A stretch of 64,000 bases of DNA from the NCBI GenBank assembly GCA_910586315.1, contig CAJUIP010000005.1, positions 55,713 to 119,712 on the forward strand, given 5' to 3'. Shown here piece by piece: positions 15,185 to 24,086 of the stretch. The translations under genes were made by a program, and so were the position numbers. This DNA is from an uncultured Lachnospiraceae bacterium. GTDB taxonomy: Bacteria > Bacillota > Clostridia > Lachnospirales > Lachnospiraceae. Position 1 is the stretch's first letter. Every line of letters begins with the position of its first letter. Under the pieces are notes generated by a model, which had not been told where the DNA came from, searched no databases, and saw nothing but the letters and a program-made list of their open reading frames with translations.

Positions 15185-16438
15185 TTACCATTCCTTTTGA
15201 TAAACGGTTTCCCCGTTTTTGATTACGGTTTCCACCAGATTAATCGCCGTATGATAAGGCATGTAGTGGACAGAGGGATATTTCAGGATAACAATATCGG
15301 CATGTTTCCCTTTTTCCAGACTTCCTATGGTATCCGCCCGTCCCACAGCGGCGGCGCCGTTGATGGTCAGTGCGGAAATTACCTCTTCAATGGACATATT
15401 CATATAAATACAGCCAAGAGCCACCAGAAGCGGGATGCTGTTGGTAAAGCAGCTTCCGGGGTTTAAATCGGAGGCCAGGGCAACGGCGCAGCCGCCATCA
15501 ATCATTTTTCTGGCGGGAGCAAAGGGCTCCTTTAAACAGAAGGCGGTAGCCGGAAGCAGGGTGCTGATAACGCCTGCTTCTGCCATCTGGCGGATTCCCT
15601 CATCGGAAGCCTTTAACAGATGGTCTGCGGAGCAGGCTCCGGTTCTGGAAGCCAGTTCCGCGCCGCCTAAGGAAAACATCTCGTCCGCGTGAACCTTAAG
15701 TTTGAAGCCCATTTCCTTTGCCTTTGTCAGGTAGTATTCCGAATCCTCAATTCCAAATACTCCCTTTTCACAGAAAATATCCGCAAACTCCGCGAGCTGT
15801 TCCTCGCGGACAACGGGCATGACATCAGTGAGCAGCATATCAATAAATTCCCGTTCTTTTCCCTTATATTGGGGGAGAACGCTGTGAGGCCCAAGGAAGG
15901 TGGCTACAATATCCACCGGATGGGAGGCGTCAAGCTGTTTCATAGCCCGAAGCTGCTTTAACTCGGTTTCGCAGTCCATGCCGTAGCCGCTCTTTCCCTC
16001 CACTGTAGTCACACCGAATTCCAGCATGCGGTTTAAACGCTCCCTGCCGATGGCAGTGAGCTCCTCCAGGGAGGCTTCCCTGGTGGGGGAGACGGTGGCG
16101 TTGATGCCGCCGCCCCGCTCCATAATAGACATATAGGTATCGCCCTTTAAGCGCCAGGAAAATTCCTCCGCCCGGTAGCCGCCGAAAATAAAGTGGGTAT
16201 GGGAATCCACAAAGCCCGGAAGAACGGTTTTCCCGGAGGCATCCATGACATCATATTCTGACAGGTCAATGAGCTTATCCAGATCCTCTGTTTTTCCCAC
16301 GGCATAAATTTTCTGGTCATGGATCAGGACGCCGCCGTCCGAAATCAGCCCGATTTCGGACATTTCATGACCTTTTTTAGGAGCAGAACCCTGACAGGTA
16401 ACTAACTCTGATGCATGACGGATATAGCGTTTTTTCAT
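15185..16438 (-). CDS. hutI: Imidazolonepropionase
   Basis: HutI hydrolyses 4-imidazolone-5-propionate to N-formimino-glutamate, the third step of histidine breakdown. The protein has 417 residues from the ATG at 16438 with AGGAGA upstream. A longer in-frame start would run into hutU. Amidohydrolase-fold metal ligands are visible in LPGFVDSHTHFIFGG, in LKVHADEMFSLGG and in ALASDLNPGSC. GGGINATVSPTREAS is typical of HutI. The gene follows hutU by 16 bases, so hutU and hutI form one minus-strand operon driven from the promoter near 18530. The product enters the FtcD/FchA branch encoded on the other strand at 24.1-25.6 kb. Confidence 0.95.
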   Translation of the reverse strand: MKKRYIRHASELVTCQGSAPKKGHEMSEIGLISDGGVLIHDQKIYAVGKTEDLDKLIDLSEYDVMDASGKTVLPGFVDSHTHFIFGGYRAEEFSWRLKGDTYMSIMERGGGINATVSPTREASLEELTAIGRERLNRMLEFGVTTVEGKSGYGMDCETELKQLRAMKQLDASHPVDIVATFLGPHSVLPQYKGKEREFIDMLLTDVMPVVREEQLAEFADIFCEKGVFGIEDSEYYLTKAKEMGFKLKVHADEMFSLGGAELASRTGACSADHLLKASDEGIRQMAEAGVISTLLPATAFCLKEPFAPARKMIDGGCAVALASDLNPGSCFTNSIPLLVALGCIYMNMSIEEVISALTINGAAAVGRADTIGSLEKGKHADIVILKYPSVHYMPYHTAINLVETVIKNGETVYQKEW

Positions 16439-16454
16439 GAGAGATTCTCCTGTT

Positions 16455-18491
16455 CTACTTTTTAGCGGCATCGTTAAATACTTTTTCAATTAAGGCGTCG
16501 TCTGCAATGTACGGCATAGTAATCGCATCAGAGCCGGCGAATTTCCGGTTGTACTCCGCAACGGTCTCGATGGAGTGTTCGTTGCGGGCCCAGCTTCTTC
16601 TGGAAACGCCTACCATGGTATCCCACGGAATCGCTTCGCGGATGATCTGGTCTGTCATCTCGGAACCGTCGAGCACAAGGCCGAAGCCGCCGTTGATGGC
16701 CTTACCGATTCCAGTACCGCCGCCGTTATGAAGAGCCACTAAGGTCATGCCGCGGGCTGCGTTTCCTGCGTAGCAGTGAGTAGCCATATCGGCAGTAAAG
16801 TTGGAGCCGTCATAAATATTGGAAGTTTCACGGTACGGGGAATCGGTTCCGCCTGTATCGTGGTGGTCGCGTCCCAGCATAACCGGGCCGATTTCTCCGT
16901 TTCTTACCATCTCATTGAATTTTAAGGCAATGTCACGGCGGCCAAGGGCATCCTGGTAGAGAATGCGGCACTGGGTGCCCACGACAAGCTGATTCTTTTC
17001 GGCGTCACGGATCCATACCCAGTTGTCGCGGTCCTGGAACCGGCGGTTGGGATCGATGATTTCCATGGCGGCGTGATCTGTTTTGATTAAGTCCTCATGT
17101 TTGCCGGACAGACAGCACCAGCGGAACGGGCCGTAGCCATAGTCAAACAGCTCCGGTCCAAGAATGTCTTCCACATAGGACGGGAAAATAAAGCCCTCGG
17201 AGGTGTCCACGCCGTTTTTGGAAATTTCCTTGTTTCCGGCGTCAAATACGGCTTTCATAAATGCATTTCCGTAATCGAAGAAATAAGAGCCGCGTCCAAC
17301 CAGGGTCCGGATCAGATGGAAGTGTTTTGTTAAGGACTGGTTTACCAGTTCACAGAATTTCTCTTTGTCATGATCCAGCATTTCGGTTCTCTGGGCGAAG
17401 GTAAGGCCCTGGGGGCAGTAGCCGCCGTCATAGGGAACATGGCAGGAGGTCTGGTCAGAAAGCAGGTCGACGGCAATGTTGTTGTCAACGGCATATTCCA
17501 GCAGGTCCACGATATTTCCATGGAAGGCGATGGACATGGGTTCTTTCTTTTCCATATAAGAATGAGCCAGACGGAAGGCCTCTTCGGGGGATTCAGTAAT
17601 CAGTTTCACCCAGCCCTGGCTGTGTCTGGTTTCAATACGGGAGGAATCCACCTCGGCCACAATACCCACACCGCCTGCAATTTCGATGGCCTTGGGCTGT
17701 GCACCGCTCATTCCGCCGAGACCGCTGGTCACGAACAGATGGCCCGCCAGGTCTCCGTCGGCAGGAACGCCAAGGAACTTACGGCCTGCGTTTAAGAGGG
17801 TATTGAAGGTGCCGTGCACAATGCCCTGGGGTCCAATGTACATCCAGCCTCCGGCAGTCATCTGGCCGTAGGAGGAACAGCCCATGGCAGTCGCTTTGGC
17901 CCAGGCAGCGGGATTGTCTCCTTCCCCTACCATAAGACCGTTGGTGATTACCACACGGGGGGCCTGCTTGTGGGAGTGGAACAGTCCGAGAGGATGTCCG
18001 GACATCACAACAAGAGTCTGCTCATCGGTCAGTACCTCCAGATATTTTTTAATGAGCTGGTACTGCATCCAGTTCTGGCATACCTGTCCTGTTTCCCCGT
18101 AGGTAACCAGCTCGTAAGGATAAAGAGCCACTTCATGGTTTAAGTTATTGTCAATCATAACCTGGAACGCTTTGCCCTGGACGCAGTTTCCCTTGTATTC
18201 GTCGATGGGTTTTCCGTAGATGCGCTCCTTCGGCATGAAACGGTAGCCGTAGATACGGCCATGTGTCAGAAGCTCTTCCATAAATTCCGGCGCAAGGGCT
18301 TCATGCAGTTCTTCCGGTACATAGCGGAGCGCGTTTTTTACCGCCAGCTTTTTTTCGTGGTCAGACAGGGTCAGCTCACGCATGGGGGCGCGGCGGATTC
18401 CCTCTTTAAACACAGGATACTCCGGAAGCACCGGATCCAGCTTGATTGTCATGGCGTTTCCAATCTCTTTGTTGGTCATAGGGGTGTTCAT
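16455..18491 (-). CDS. hutU: Urocanate hydratase, long form
   Basis: HutU adds water to urocanate, giving imidazolonepropionate, with tightly bound NAD+ as electrophile. At 678 residues it belongs to the long class, close to animal urocanases in length and about 120 longer than Bacillus or Pseudomonas HutU. Conserved blocks include YGQMTAGGWMYIGPQGI, FVTSGLGGMSGAQPKA, DQTSCHVPYDGGY, LGRDHHDTGGTDSPYRE and ALHNGGGTGIGKAINGGFG. Two starts are possible. The ATG at 18491 lies immediately after AGAAAGG. The ATG at 18479 is 12 bases after it, and I consider it about as likely. The transcript probably starts near 18521, giving a leader of about 30 bases. Confidence 0.95.
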   Translation of the reverse strand: MNTPMTNKEIGNAMTIKLDPVLPEYPVFKEGIRRAPMRELTLSDHEKKLAVKNALRYVPEELHEALAPEFMEELLTHGRIYGYRFMPKERIYGKPIDEYKGNCVQGKAFQVMIDNNLNHEVALYPYELVTYGETGQVCQNWMQYQLIKKYLEVLTDEQTLVVMSGHPLGLFHSHKQAPRVVITNGLMVGEGDNPAAWAKATAMGCSSYGQMTAGGWMYIGPQGIVHGTFNTLLNAGRKFLGVPADGDLAGHLFVTSGLGGMSGAQPKAIEIAGGVGIVAEVDSSRIETRHSQGWVKLITESPEEAFRLAHSYMEKKEPMSIAFHGNIVDLLEYAVDNNIAVDLLSDQTSCHVPYDGGYCPQGLTFAQRTEMLDHDKEKFCELVNQSLTKHFHLIRTLVGRGSYFFDYGNAFMKAVFDAGNKEISKNGVDTSEGFIFPSYVEDILGPELFDYGYGPFRWCCLSGKHEDLIKTDHAAMEIIDPNRRFQDRDNWVWIRDAEKNQLVVGTQCRILYQDALGRRDIALKFNEMVRNGEIGPVMLGRDHHDTGGTDSPYRETSNIYDGSNFTADMATHCYAGNAARGMTLVALHNGGGTGIGKAINGGFGLVLDGSEMTDQIIREAIPWDTMVGVSRRSWARNEHSIETVAEYNRKFAGSDAITMPYIADDALIEKVFNDAAKK

Positions 18492-18527
18492 CCTTTCTTT
18501 AAAATATTTTCCTGTTGCTTTACATGT

Positions 18528-18557
18528 ATCATACTAAAAAAGAGTCCAAAAAACGTC
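18528..18557 (-). promoter_or_regulatory. hutU promoter with two 11-bp-phased direct repeats (candidate SARP site)
   Basis: On the minus strand GACGTTT starts at 18557 and GACTCTT at 18546, exactly 11 bases apart. TATGAT (-10) starts at 18533, 13 bases after the second repeat begins. No -35 box is present at the normal place (ACGTTT there). This is the layout of SARP-activated promoters, where heptamers 11 bases apart lie just upstream of the -10. The same geometry appears before hutH. Confidence 0.65.
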
Positions 18558-18625
18558 TATAAATAATAACCTTTCCGGCGTTTCCGCTGTCGGGCGCATG
18601 AAAGTTTCCTGATAAATATGGACGG

Positions 18626-18654
18626 TTGACAGGAATTTGGACGTTTTGTATACT
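18626..18654 (+). promoter_or_regulatory. Near-consensus promoter of the SARP regulator gene
   Basis: TTGACA (18626-18631), a 17-base spacer and TATACT (18649-18654). A GACGTTTT site at 18640 lies inside the spacer, where a bound protein would block RNA polymerase. Unlike the hutU and hutH promoters it has a full -35 box, so it needs no activator. The sequence suggests negative autoregulation. Confidence 0.65.
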
Positions 18655-18740
18655 GAAAACAACGAATGGGGCGTATAGCAGGGAGCAGAAGCCGAAGAAC
18701 AGTAACCGGAGAACAGGAATCGAAGAACAGGAGGGAAATT

Positions 18741-21590
18741 GTGAAAAAAATTGAAATCCGCCTATTCGGCACTCCGAAAATTTTTGCAGACGGGGAACCG
18801 GTAACCTTTCCTTATAAAAAAGTGGAAGGCTTTCTATATTTTCTTTGCGTGAAAAAAAGCATCACCAGGGAGGAGGCAATCTGCCTTTTGTGGGGGGACG
18901 AGGAGGAATCAAGCGGAAGGAAAAAACTGCGTGACGCTATTTACCAGGTCCGAAGAAGGCTGGATAAGGATTTCTTAATTACGACCGGGCATACAAGAGT
19001 CGCTTTAAACCCTGATTATCCGCTGATTCTTGACTGGGACGGAAAAAAGGAGAACGCCTTAGGGGACAAGGAGCCGTTTCTGGACTATTTTTACATAAAA
19101 AACTGCTTTGAGTTTGAAGAGTGGGTTAATGAAATCAGAGAGAGGCAGAACAGGGAGACGGTCAGAAATGTATCGGAGAAATTCGAACAGGCAAAACAGG
19201 AGAGAAACATCGCAGGCATTCAGAAATATGGGACACTTCTTATTAAAGAGAATCCTTATGATGAAGAACTGTACCATGAGTTAATGAGCACTTATGCGGA
19301 AAACGGCGATTATATCATGGCTATCCGCCTGTATTACGATCTGGAGAAAAGCCTCAGGGAGGAGATGGGGATAGAACCTTCGAAAAAAATCCGGGAGCTG
19401 TTCCAAAGGATTTTTCATGTGAAGGAACACTTGAAAACGGTAAACATTCCGCTGGAGATCCCTTTTATTGGAAGAAAAAAGGAGTTGTTTTCCTTCAGCG
19501 AGCTTTTAGAGTGGAACCCGGAACATCCTGTGACATGTATGCTGGCAGCGGGGGAAGAGGGGGTCGGAAAGACAGCCTTTCTGGAGAATGGCTTAAAACT
19601 GGCTTCCGCCAGGCAGATGATTACGCTGCATTCCGCCTGTTACCGCCACGGGGCGGATTTCTTTTTGAATCCCTGGAGCGATATTTTGCAGGAGCTGCAC
19701 CAGATTCATGAAAACGGCGGACCAGACAGTATTTTGTATCAGGAAGAGAAAACACGCCTGTCCATCATCATGAACATGGGGAATGCAGAGGAAACAGACA
19801 ATCGGAAACTGACTTATTCTGTAATGGAACGTGAAGTAATCGGGCTTTTTGAGAGGATTACAGAAAAATACAGGGTTGTGCTGGCATTTGATGATATCCA
19901 GTGGATGGACCGAATGAGTCTTCAGCTTTTAAACCGGCTCATGAGCGCCATATCGGATGGAAAGCTTCTTGCTGTCTGCACATGCAGTAAGAACAGAGAA
20001 GCAGAGGTCATGACATCTTTGGAACCTCTGGTGAGGAATGACAGGCTGTGTGTGCTGCACTTAGAGCCCTTTACGGAGGAAGAGGCAGGGGAAATGATTC
20101 ACCGGATGCTGCCGGAACTTGACAACGAACCGGAAAAGCGCCGCTCTATTTTTCGTTCCACCGAAGGGAATGCGTTTTTCCTCAGGGAAATGATAAATGT
20201 AATCCGAAAAAAAGGGTTTACTCTGGAGAAATCAGCCAAGACAAACCTTGCGATTCAGACCAGGCTTATGTCGGTGAACGGGGAGGAGCGGGAAGTTTTG
20301 GAATGCATGTCTGTATTTCCGGAAAAAATCGGTATTGAGGAACTGGAGTATCTGATGCGGGGGACGGACAGGCTTACGCTTCTAAAGCGGCTGGAACGGC
20401 TCCAGGAGGCACTCCTGATTCAGGAAGTTCTGGTGGGATGGAATGTTTATTATAAATTCAGCCACCGTCTGTTTCAGGAATATGTCTATGAAAAGCTGAG
20501 CAATGGTAAAACACTTCTTTATCACAGGATGCTGGCGGAATATTATGCAGAACAGACAGAGAAAAGTGTGAAATCTCTGTCACTGGCGGCGTATCATTAT
20601 GAAAGATGCCATGATCAGGTACAATCTTACAAGTACCAGATTTATTATCTGAAAGAATTTTATACAGTTATGAATGAAAATTTCCCGGTGCTCCATGCGG
20701 ACAGTCCAGAACCGGAGGATGAATTCAGTGTGATGACCGGAGCAGAAAAAATGCTGGAGCTGGCCAGACAGGTAATCGGCCTGAAGGGCGACTCCCATGC
20801 CATACGCCAGATGAAGATGGAGATGTATTACATTAAGGGGCGGTACGATATTGCCATGGGGGATTATGATACGGGAACCGAGGCCATCCGGAAAAGCTCC
20901 GGTCTTGCGGTGATACTCGGGGACGATGAGACGTATCTGGCGTGTATCAAGCAGCAGATTTTCTATGGAATCCAGATTGGGGACACGGAGAAGGTGGAGC
21001 AGTTTGTGGAACAGGGACTTAAGTGCCCGGCGGGCGGTAAAAAAGAAGAGTATGCAACACTGATGCGGTTAAAGGGGCTCTGCTATATGCAGAAGGGGAA
21101 ATATGATATGGCGGAAACCATGCTGTTACAATCCTTAAACCTGTTTCAGAGTCTGAACCATGAAAGCTATGGCGCGGGGACCGCCGCCTGCTATAATTAT
21201 CTGGGAGATTTGTACCGGAAACAGGGACTTTATGATGAGGCTATGGCCTATTACGGGCGGGCCCAATCCGTGGGAGAGGGCGTCACAAGGACGAATGGTA
21301 TGGGGCAGATTTATTCCAACATCGGGCAGATGCATTACCTGCAAGAGCAGTTCCCGGAGGCGCTGGAATACCTGGAGAAGGCCAGGGACTGTCTGGAAAG
21401 GAACTGCTACCGGTGGGGGCTTGAGCGGACCGAGGGGTATCTGGCGCTGGTCTGTCTGAAAATGGGAGAGGAAGAGAAGGCCAGAAGGCATTATGAGAAG
21501 GGGAAAGAAATTTCTGTGAAAATAAAGAATCCGGAAACCGGCCGCCTGCTGGCGGAGGTAGAACAGCAGTTAAATAAACTGCCATATTAG
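18741..21590 (+). CDS. SARP-type transcriptional regulator with BTAD, AAA ATPase and TPR domains; candidate hut regulator
   Basis: The protein has 949 residues from the GTG at 18741, five bases after AGGAGGG; an upstream ATG frame lacks a site. In order: an OmpR-like winged-helix N-terminus (IEIRLFGTPKIFADGEPV, about 1-95) and a BTAD domain (about 125-228, ending REEMGIEPSKKIRELFQRI). Then comes a STAND/AAA-type ATPase (about 245-520) with Walker A GEEGVGKT and Walker B VVLAFDDIQWMD. TPR-like helices follow to the end (KQGLYDEAMAYYGRA, EQFPEALEYLEKARDCLE). It lies between divergent hutU and hutH and has candidate binding repeats in all three promoters. Control of histidine use is therefore likely but inferred. 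No HutC or HutP homologue is present in the window. Confidence 0.88.
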   Translation: MKKIEIRLFGTPKIFADGEPVTFPYKKVEGFLYFLCVKKSITREEAICLLWGDEEESSGRKKLRDAIYQVRRRLDKDFLITTGHTRVALNPDYPLILDWDGKKENALGDKEPFLDYFYIKNCFEFEEWVNEIRERQNRETVRNVSEKFEQAKQERNIAGIQKYGTLLIKENPYDEELYHELMSTYAENGDYIMAIRLYYDLEKSLREEMGIEPSKKIRELFQRIFHVKEHLKTVNIPLEIPFIGRKKELFSFSELLEWNPEHPVTCMLAAGEEGVGKTAFLENGLKLASARQMITLHSACYRHGADFFLNPWSDILQELHQIHENGGPDSILYQEEKTRLSIIMNMGNAEETDNRKLTYSVMEREVIGLFERITEKYRVVLAFDDIQWMDRMSLQLLNRLMSAISDGKLLAVCTCSKNREAEVMTSLEPLVRNDRLCVLHLEPFTEEEAGEMIHRMLPELDNEPEKRRSIFRSTEGNAFFLREMINVIRKKGFTLEKSAKTNLAIQTRLMSVNGEEREVLECMSVFPEKIGIEELEYLMRGTDRLTLLKRLERLQEALLIQEVLVGWNVYYKFSHRLFQEYVYEKLSNGKTLLYHRMLAEYYAEQTEKSVKSLSLAAYHYERCHDQVQSYKYQIYYLKEFYTVMNENFPVLHADSPEPEDEFSVMTGAEKMLELARQVIGLKGDSHAIRQMKMEMYYIKGRYDIAMGDYDTGTEAIRKSSGLAVILGDDETYLACIKQQIFYGIQIGDTEKVEQFVEQGLKCPAGGKKEEYATLMRLKGLCYMQKGKYDMAETMLLQSLNLFQSLNHESYGAGTAACYNYLGDLYRKQGLYDEAMAYYGRAQSVGEGVTRTNGMGQIYSNIGQMHYLQEQFPEALEYLEKARDCLERNCYRWGLERTEGYLALVCLKMGEEEKARRHYEKGKEISVKIKNPETGRLLAEVEQQLNKLPY

Positions 21591-21649
21591 CATGCTAAAG
21601 CAAAAGAGTGAGAAAGCATGCACTTAATTAGACAAATAATCAGTTTTAT

Positions 21650-21690
21650 GACTCGTATTTGACGCTTTTTGGACGTTTTAGATGTATAAT
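21650..21690 (+). promoter_or_regulatory. hutH promoter with three 11-bp-phased direct repeats (candidate SARP site)
   Basis: GACTCGT (21650), GACGCTT (21661) and GACGTTT (21672) are spaced by exactly 11 bases. The -10 box TATAAT (21685-21690) starts 13 bases after the last repeat begins, the same as at hutU. The only -35-like box, TTGACG at 21659, is 20 bases from the -10, too far for good unaided use. An activator is therefore probably needed. Confidence 0.7.
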
Positions 21691-21740
21691 AAATAAAGAT
21701 ACAAAAATCGTAACAGGGAAAATGCAAAGGAGAGAAGAAG

Positions 21741-23273
21741 ATGCAAAAAGTTGTGATTACAGGTCATGATCTTACGGTCGAAGAAATTATTGCCGTCTGC
21801 CGCGGGGGCGCAGAGGTGGTTTTATCTGAGGAAAGCCGTAAAAAAATTCTGGAATCCAGACAGGTGGTGGAAGACCTGGTGGCTGAAAAAAAGGTGGTTT
21901 ATGGAATTACCACCGGGTTCGGAAAATTCAGCGACGTGGTAATTTCTCAGGATGAGTGTAAGCTGCTCCAGAAAAATCTGATCATCACCCATGCCGTGGG
22001 CGCGGGAAGTCCGTTTGCAAAGGACATTACAAGAGGAATTCTGCTGCTCCGTGTCAACAATCTGTCAAATGGTTTTTCTGGAATCCGTCTGGAGACCATT
22101 GAGACCATGATTGCCATGTTAAATAAGGGCGTGACTCCGTTTATTCCGGAGAAAGGTTCTCTGGGCGCATCCGGAGACCTGGCTCCCTTATCTCATATGG
22201 TTCTTCCGATGATCGGCCTGGGTATGGCCGAGTATGAAGGGGAGCTGCTTCCCGGCGCGGAGGCTATGAAGCGGGCCGGGATTCCGGTGATCGAGCTTTC
22301 TGCAAAAGAGGGACTGGCTTTAAATAATGGAACGCAGGCGATGACCTCCGTGGGAGCCCATGCGCTCAACGATGCGATTACCTTATTAAAAACAGCGGAT
22401 ATTGCCGCCGCCTTATCTTTTGAGGCGCAGAACGGCGTGGTGGACGCTCTGGATCCGAGAGTCCATCAGGTACGTCCCCATGCAGGACAGATGGCAACGG
22501 CAAAAAATCTTCTGAAGCTTCTGGAAGGAAGTAAAAATGCGACGCGCCAGGGTGAAATCCGCGTACAGGACGCCTATTCCCTGCGCTGCTGCCCGCAGAT
22601 TCACGGTGCCAGCAAGGATGCGGTAAACTATGTAAAAGGCCGTGTAGATATTGAGATTAATTCCGTTACCGATAACCCGCTGATCTTCAAAGAGGACAGA
22701 AGCGGAATCTCCGGCGGTAATTTCCATGGACAGCCCATGGCTTTAAGCTTTGACTTTTTAAAGATTGCAGAGTCTGAGCTGGCTGACGTTTCCGAGCGGA
22801 GAATCGAGCGTCTTGTGAACCCGGCTTACAGCGGACTTCCGGCATTCTTAACACCCAATGGCGGCGTAAATTCCGGTTTTATGATCGTACAGTATTCTGC
22901 CGCTGCGCTCGTTTCTGAAAATAAGGTTCTGGCGCATCCCGCCAGCGTGGACAGCATTCCTTCCTCCGCCGGACAGGAAGACCACGTAAGTATGGGTACC
23001 ATCGCGGCAAGACAGGCGGGAGAGATCGGACGCAACGTGCGCCGTGTTCTGGCCATGGAGCTTATGGTTGCATGCCAGGGAATTGATATGAGAGGAAATA
23101 AGGGGCTTGGAAAGGGAACCCAGGCTGCCTATGACCTGGTAAGAAGCCACGTGGCACGTCTGGATGAGGACCGCGAATTGTACGAGGATATCAATTACTG
23201 TGAGAAAATTATCGAGGATGGCTCCCTGGTGCGCGCGGTGGAAGAAGCTCTGGGAGAGGCCATTGAATTCTAA
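21741..23273 (+). CDS. hutH: Histidine ammonia-lyase
   Basis: HutH removes ammonia from L-histidine to give trans-urocanate, the entry step of the pathway. The 510 residues match the family length. GSLGASGDLAPLSH holds Ala143-Ser144-Gly145, which cyclise to the MIO electrophile. YGITTGFGKF supplies the catalytic tyrosine, and SLRCCPQIHGASKD and GNFHGQPMA are further active-site blocks. RBS AGGAGA precedes the ATG. It is the first gene of hutH-hutD-ftcD-fchA, transcribed from the repeat-bearing promoter at 21650. The gene is intact, so this organism should degrade histidine. Confidence 0.97.
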   Translation: MQKVVITGHDLTVEEIIAVCRGGAEVVLSEESRKKILESRQVVEDLVAEKKVVYGITTGFGKFSDVVISQDECKLLQKNLIITHAVGAGSPFAKDITRGILLLRVNNLSNGFSGIRLETIETMIAMLNKGVTPFIPEKGSLGASGDLAPLSHMVLPMIGLGMAEYEGELLPGAEAMKRAGIPVIELSAKEGLALNNGTQAMTSVGAHALNDAITLLKTADIAAALSFEAQNGVVDALDPRVHQVRPHAGQMATAKNLLKLLEGSKNATRQGEIRVQDAYSLRCCPQIHGASKDAVNYVKGRVDIEINSVTDNPLIFKEDRSGISGGNFHGQPMALSFDFLKIAESELADVSERRIERLVNPAYSGLPAFLTPNGGVNSGFMIVQYSAAALVSENKVLAHPASVDSIPSSAGQEDHVSMGTIAARQAGEIGRNVRRVLAMELMVACQGIDMRGNKGLGKGTQAAYDLVRSHVARLDEDRELYEDINYCEKIIEDGSLVRAVEEALGEAIEF

Positions 23274-23285
23274 AGCGAGGCTTTC

Positions 23286-23933
23286 ATGGCAGACTATCAG
23301 ATCAGAAAAATAGAAGAGAGCGAATACCATACCTCCGCCTGGAGCGGAGGTATGACCACGGAGCTGTTTCTTTCCCCCCAAGAGGGCAGTTATGCAAAGC
23401 GGAACTTTTTATGGCGTTTAAGTTCTGCAACCGTGGACCTTTTGGAAAGCACATTTACGGATCTTCCGGGTTATGAGAGGATTATCATGACCCTGGAGGG
23501 GGAGCTTGACCTATGCCATAACGGGGGAGAATGGCTTCATCTGAAAGAATTCATGCCTCACCGGTTTGACGGCGGAGATTTGACAGTCAGCAGAGGAAAA
23601 GTTATAGATTTTAACCTGATGTTAAAGAAAGGCTGCTGTAAAGGAGATATGGCTCCTCTTCTTATGGAGAGCGGGGAACGAATGGAAACCGGAAAAGACG
23701 CATGTTTTAAACTGCAGGATGGATGGGGGGAGCAGATCCTCTACTGTTATAAAGGACAGATGACTGTCCGTACAGAGACTGGAGAGACTTTCGAGCTGAA
23801 AGACAGACAGGCGCTTTGTGCTTCCGGGGATTTTACAGGGGCAAAATGGGAAATTCAGGCGGAAAGCAGTGCAAAAGCGGTGTTTGTGCCGGTGAAACGG
23901 GTTGTGCATGGGAAAGATTCAGGGGAGGCCTGA
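23286..23933 (+). CDS. hutD: HutD/Ves family cupin protein
   Basis: The protein has 215 residues, 12 bases after the hutH stop. WSGGMTTELFLSP near the start and FLWRLSSATVDLLESTFTDL match the HutD/Ves family, a bicupin fold often found in hut operons. In Pseudomonas, HutD limits or governs hut flux, possibly by binding formiminoglutamate, and its exact activity is unsettled. The context here (hutH before, ftcD after) supports a regulatory or metabolite-binding role in histidine use. A 37-bp tandem repeat begins at its 3' end. Confidence 0.88.
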   Translation: MADYQIRKIEESEYHTSAWSGGMTTELFLSPQEGSYAKRNFLWRLSSATVDLLESTFTDLPGYERIIMTLEGELDLCHNGGEWLHLKEFMPHRFDGGDLTVSRGKVIDFNLMLKKGCCKGDMAPLLMESGERMETGKDACFKLQDGWGEQILYCYKGQMTVRTETGETFELKDRQALCASGDFTGAKWEIQAESSAKAVFVPVKRVVHGKDSGEA

Positions 23934-24002
23934 ACGATTGCCATGCAGGAACGGTTCAGGAGAGACCTGAATGGCTGCCATGCAGGGATGATTCAGGGCT
24001 GC
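23929..24002. repeat. Tandem 37-bp repeat between hutD and ftcD
   Basis: Two adjacent 37-base units (23929-23965, 23966-24002) share CCTGAA at the start and TGCCATGCAG in the middle, and both contain GG-x-ATTCAGG-like ends. Partial traces precede it in hutD (GATTCAGGGGAGG) and follow it (CCTGGGCTG). It lies in the ftcD leader. Confidence 0.6.
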
Positions 24003-24086
24003 CTGGGCTGTTACAGTGAAGGAGCCGTAATGGCTCTGGTATCGGGATTGTTACAAGAAAGAATCAGAACAAGGAGGATGAGTAAG

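Noticed and set aside
18666..18740. Longer N-terminus of the SARP regulator from 18666
   Set aside because: The ATG at 18666 starts almost at the predicted transcription start and lacks a ribosome site. GTG 18741 follows AGGAGGG, and the DNA-binding domain begins there.
23943..24086. Longer N-terminus for ftcD beginning at 23943
   Set aside because: The extra 48 codons translate tandem-repeat DNA, and AAGGAGG lies right before the ATG at 24087 that fits other FtcD starts.
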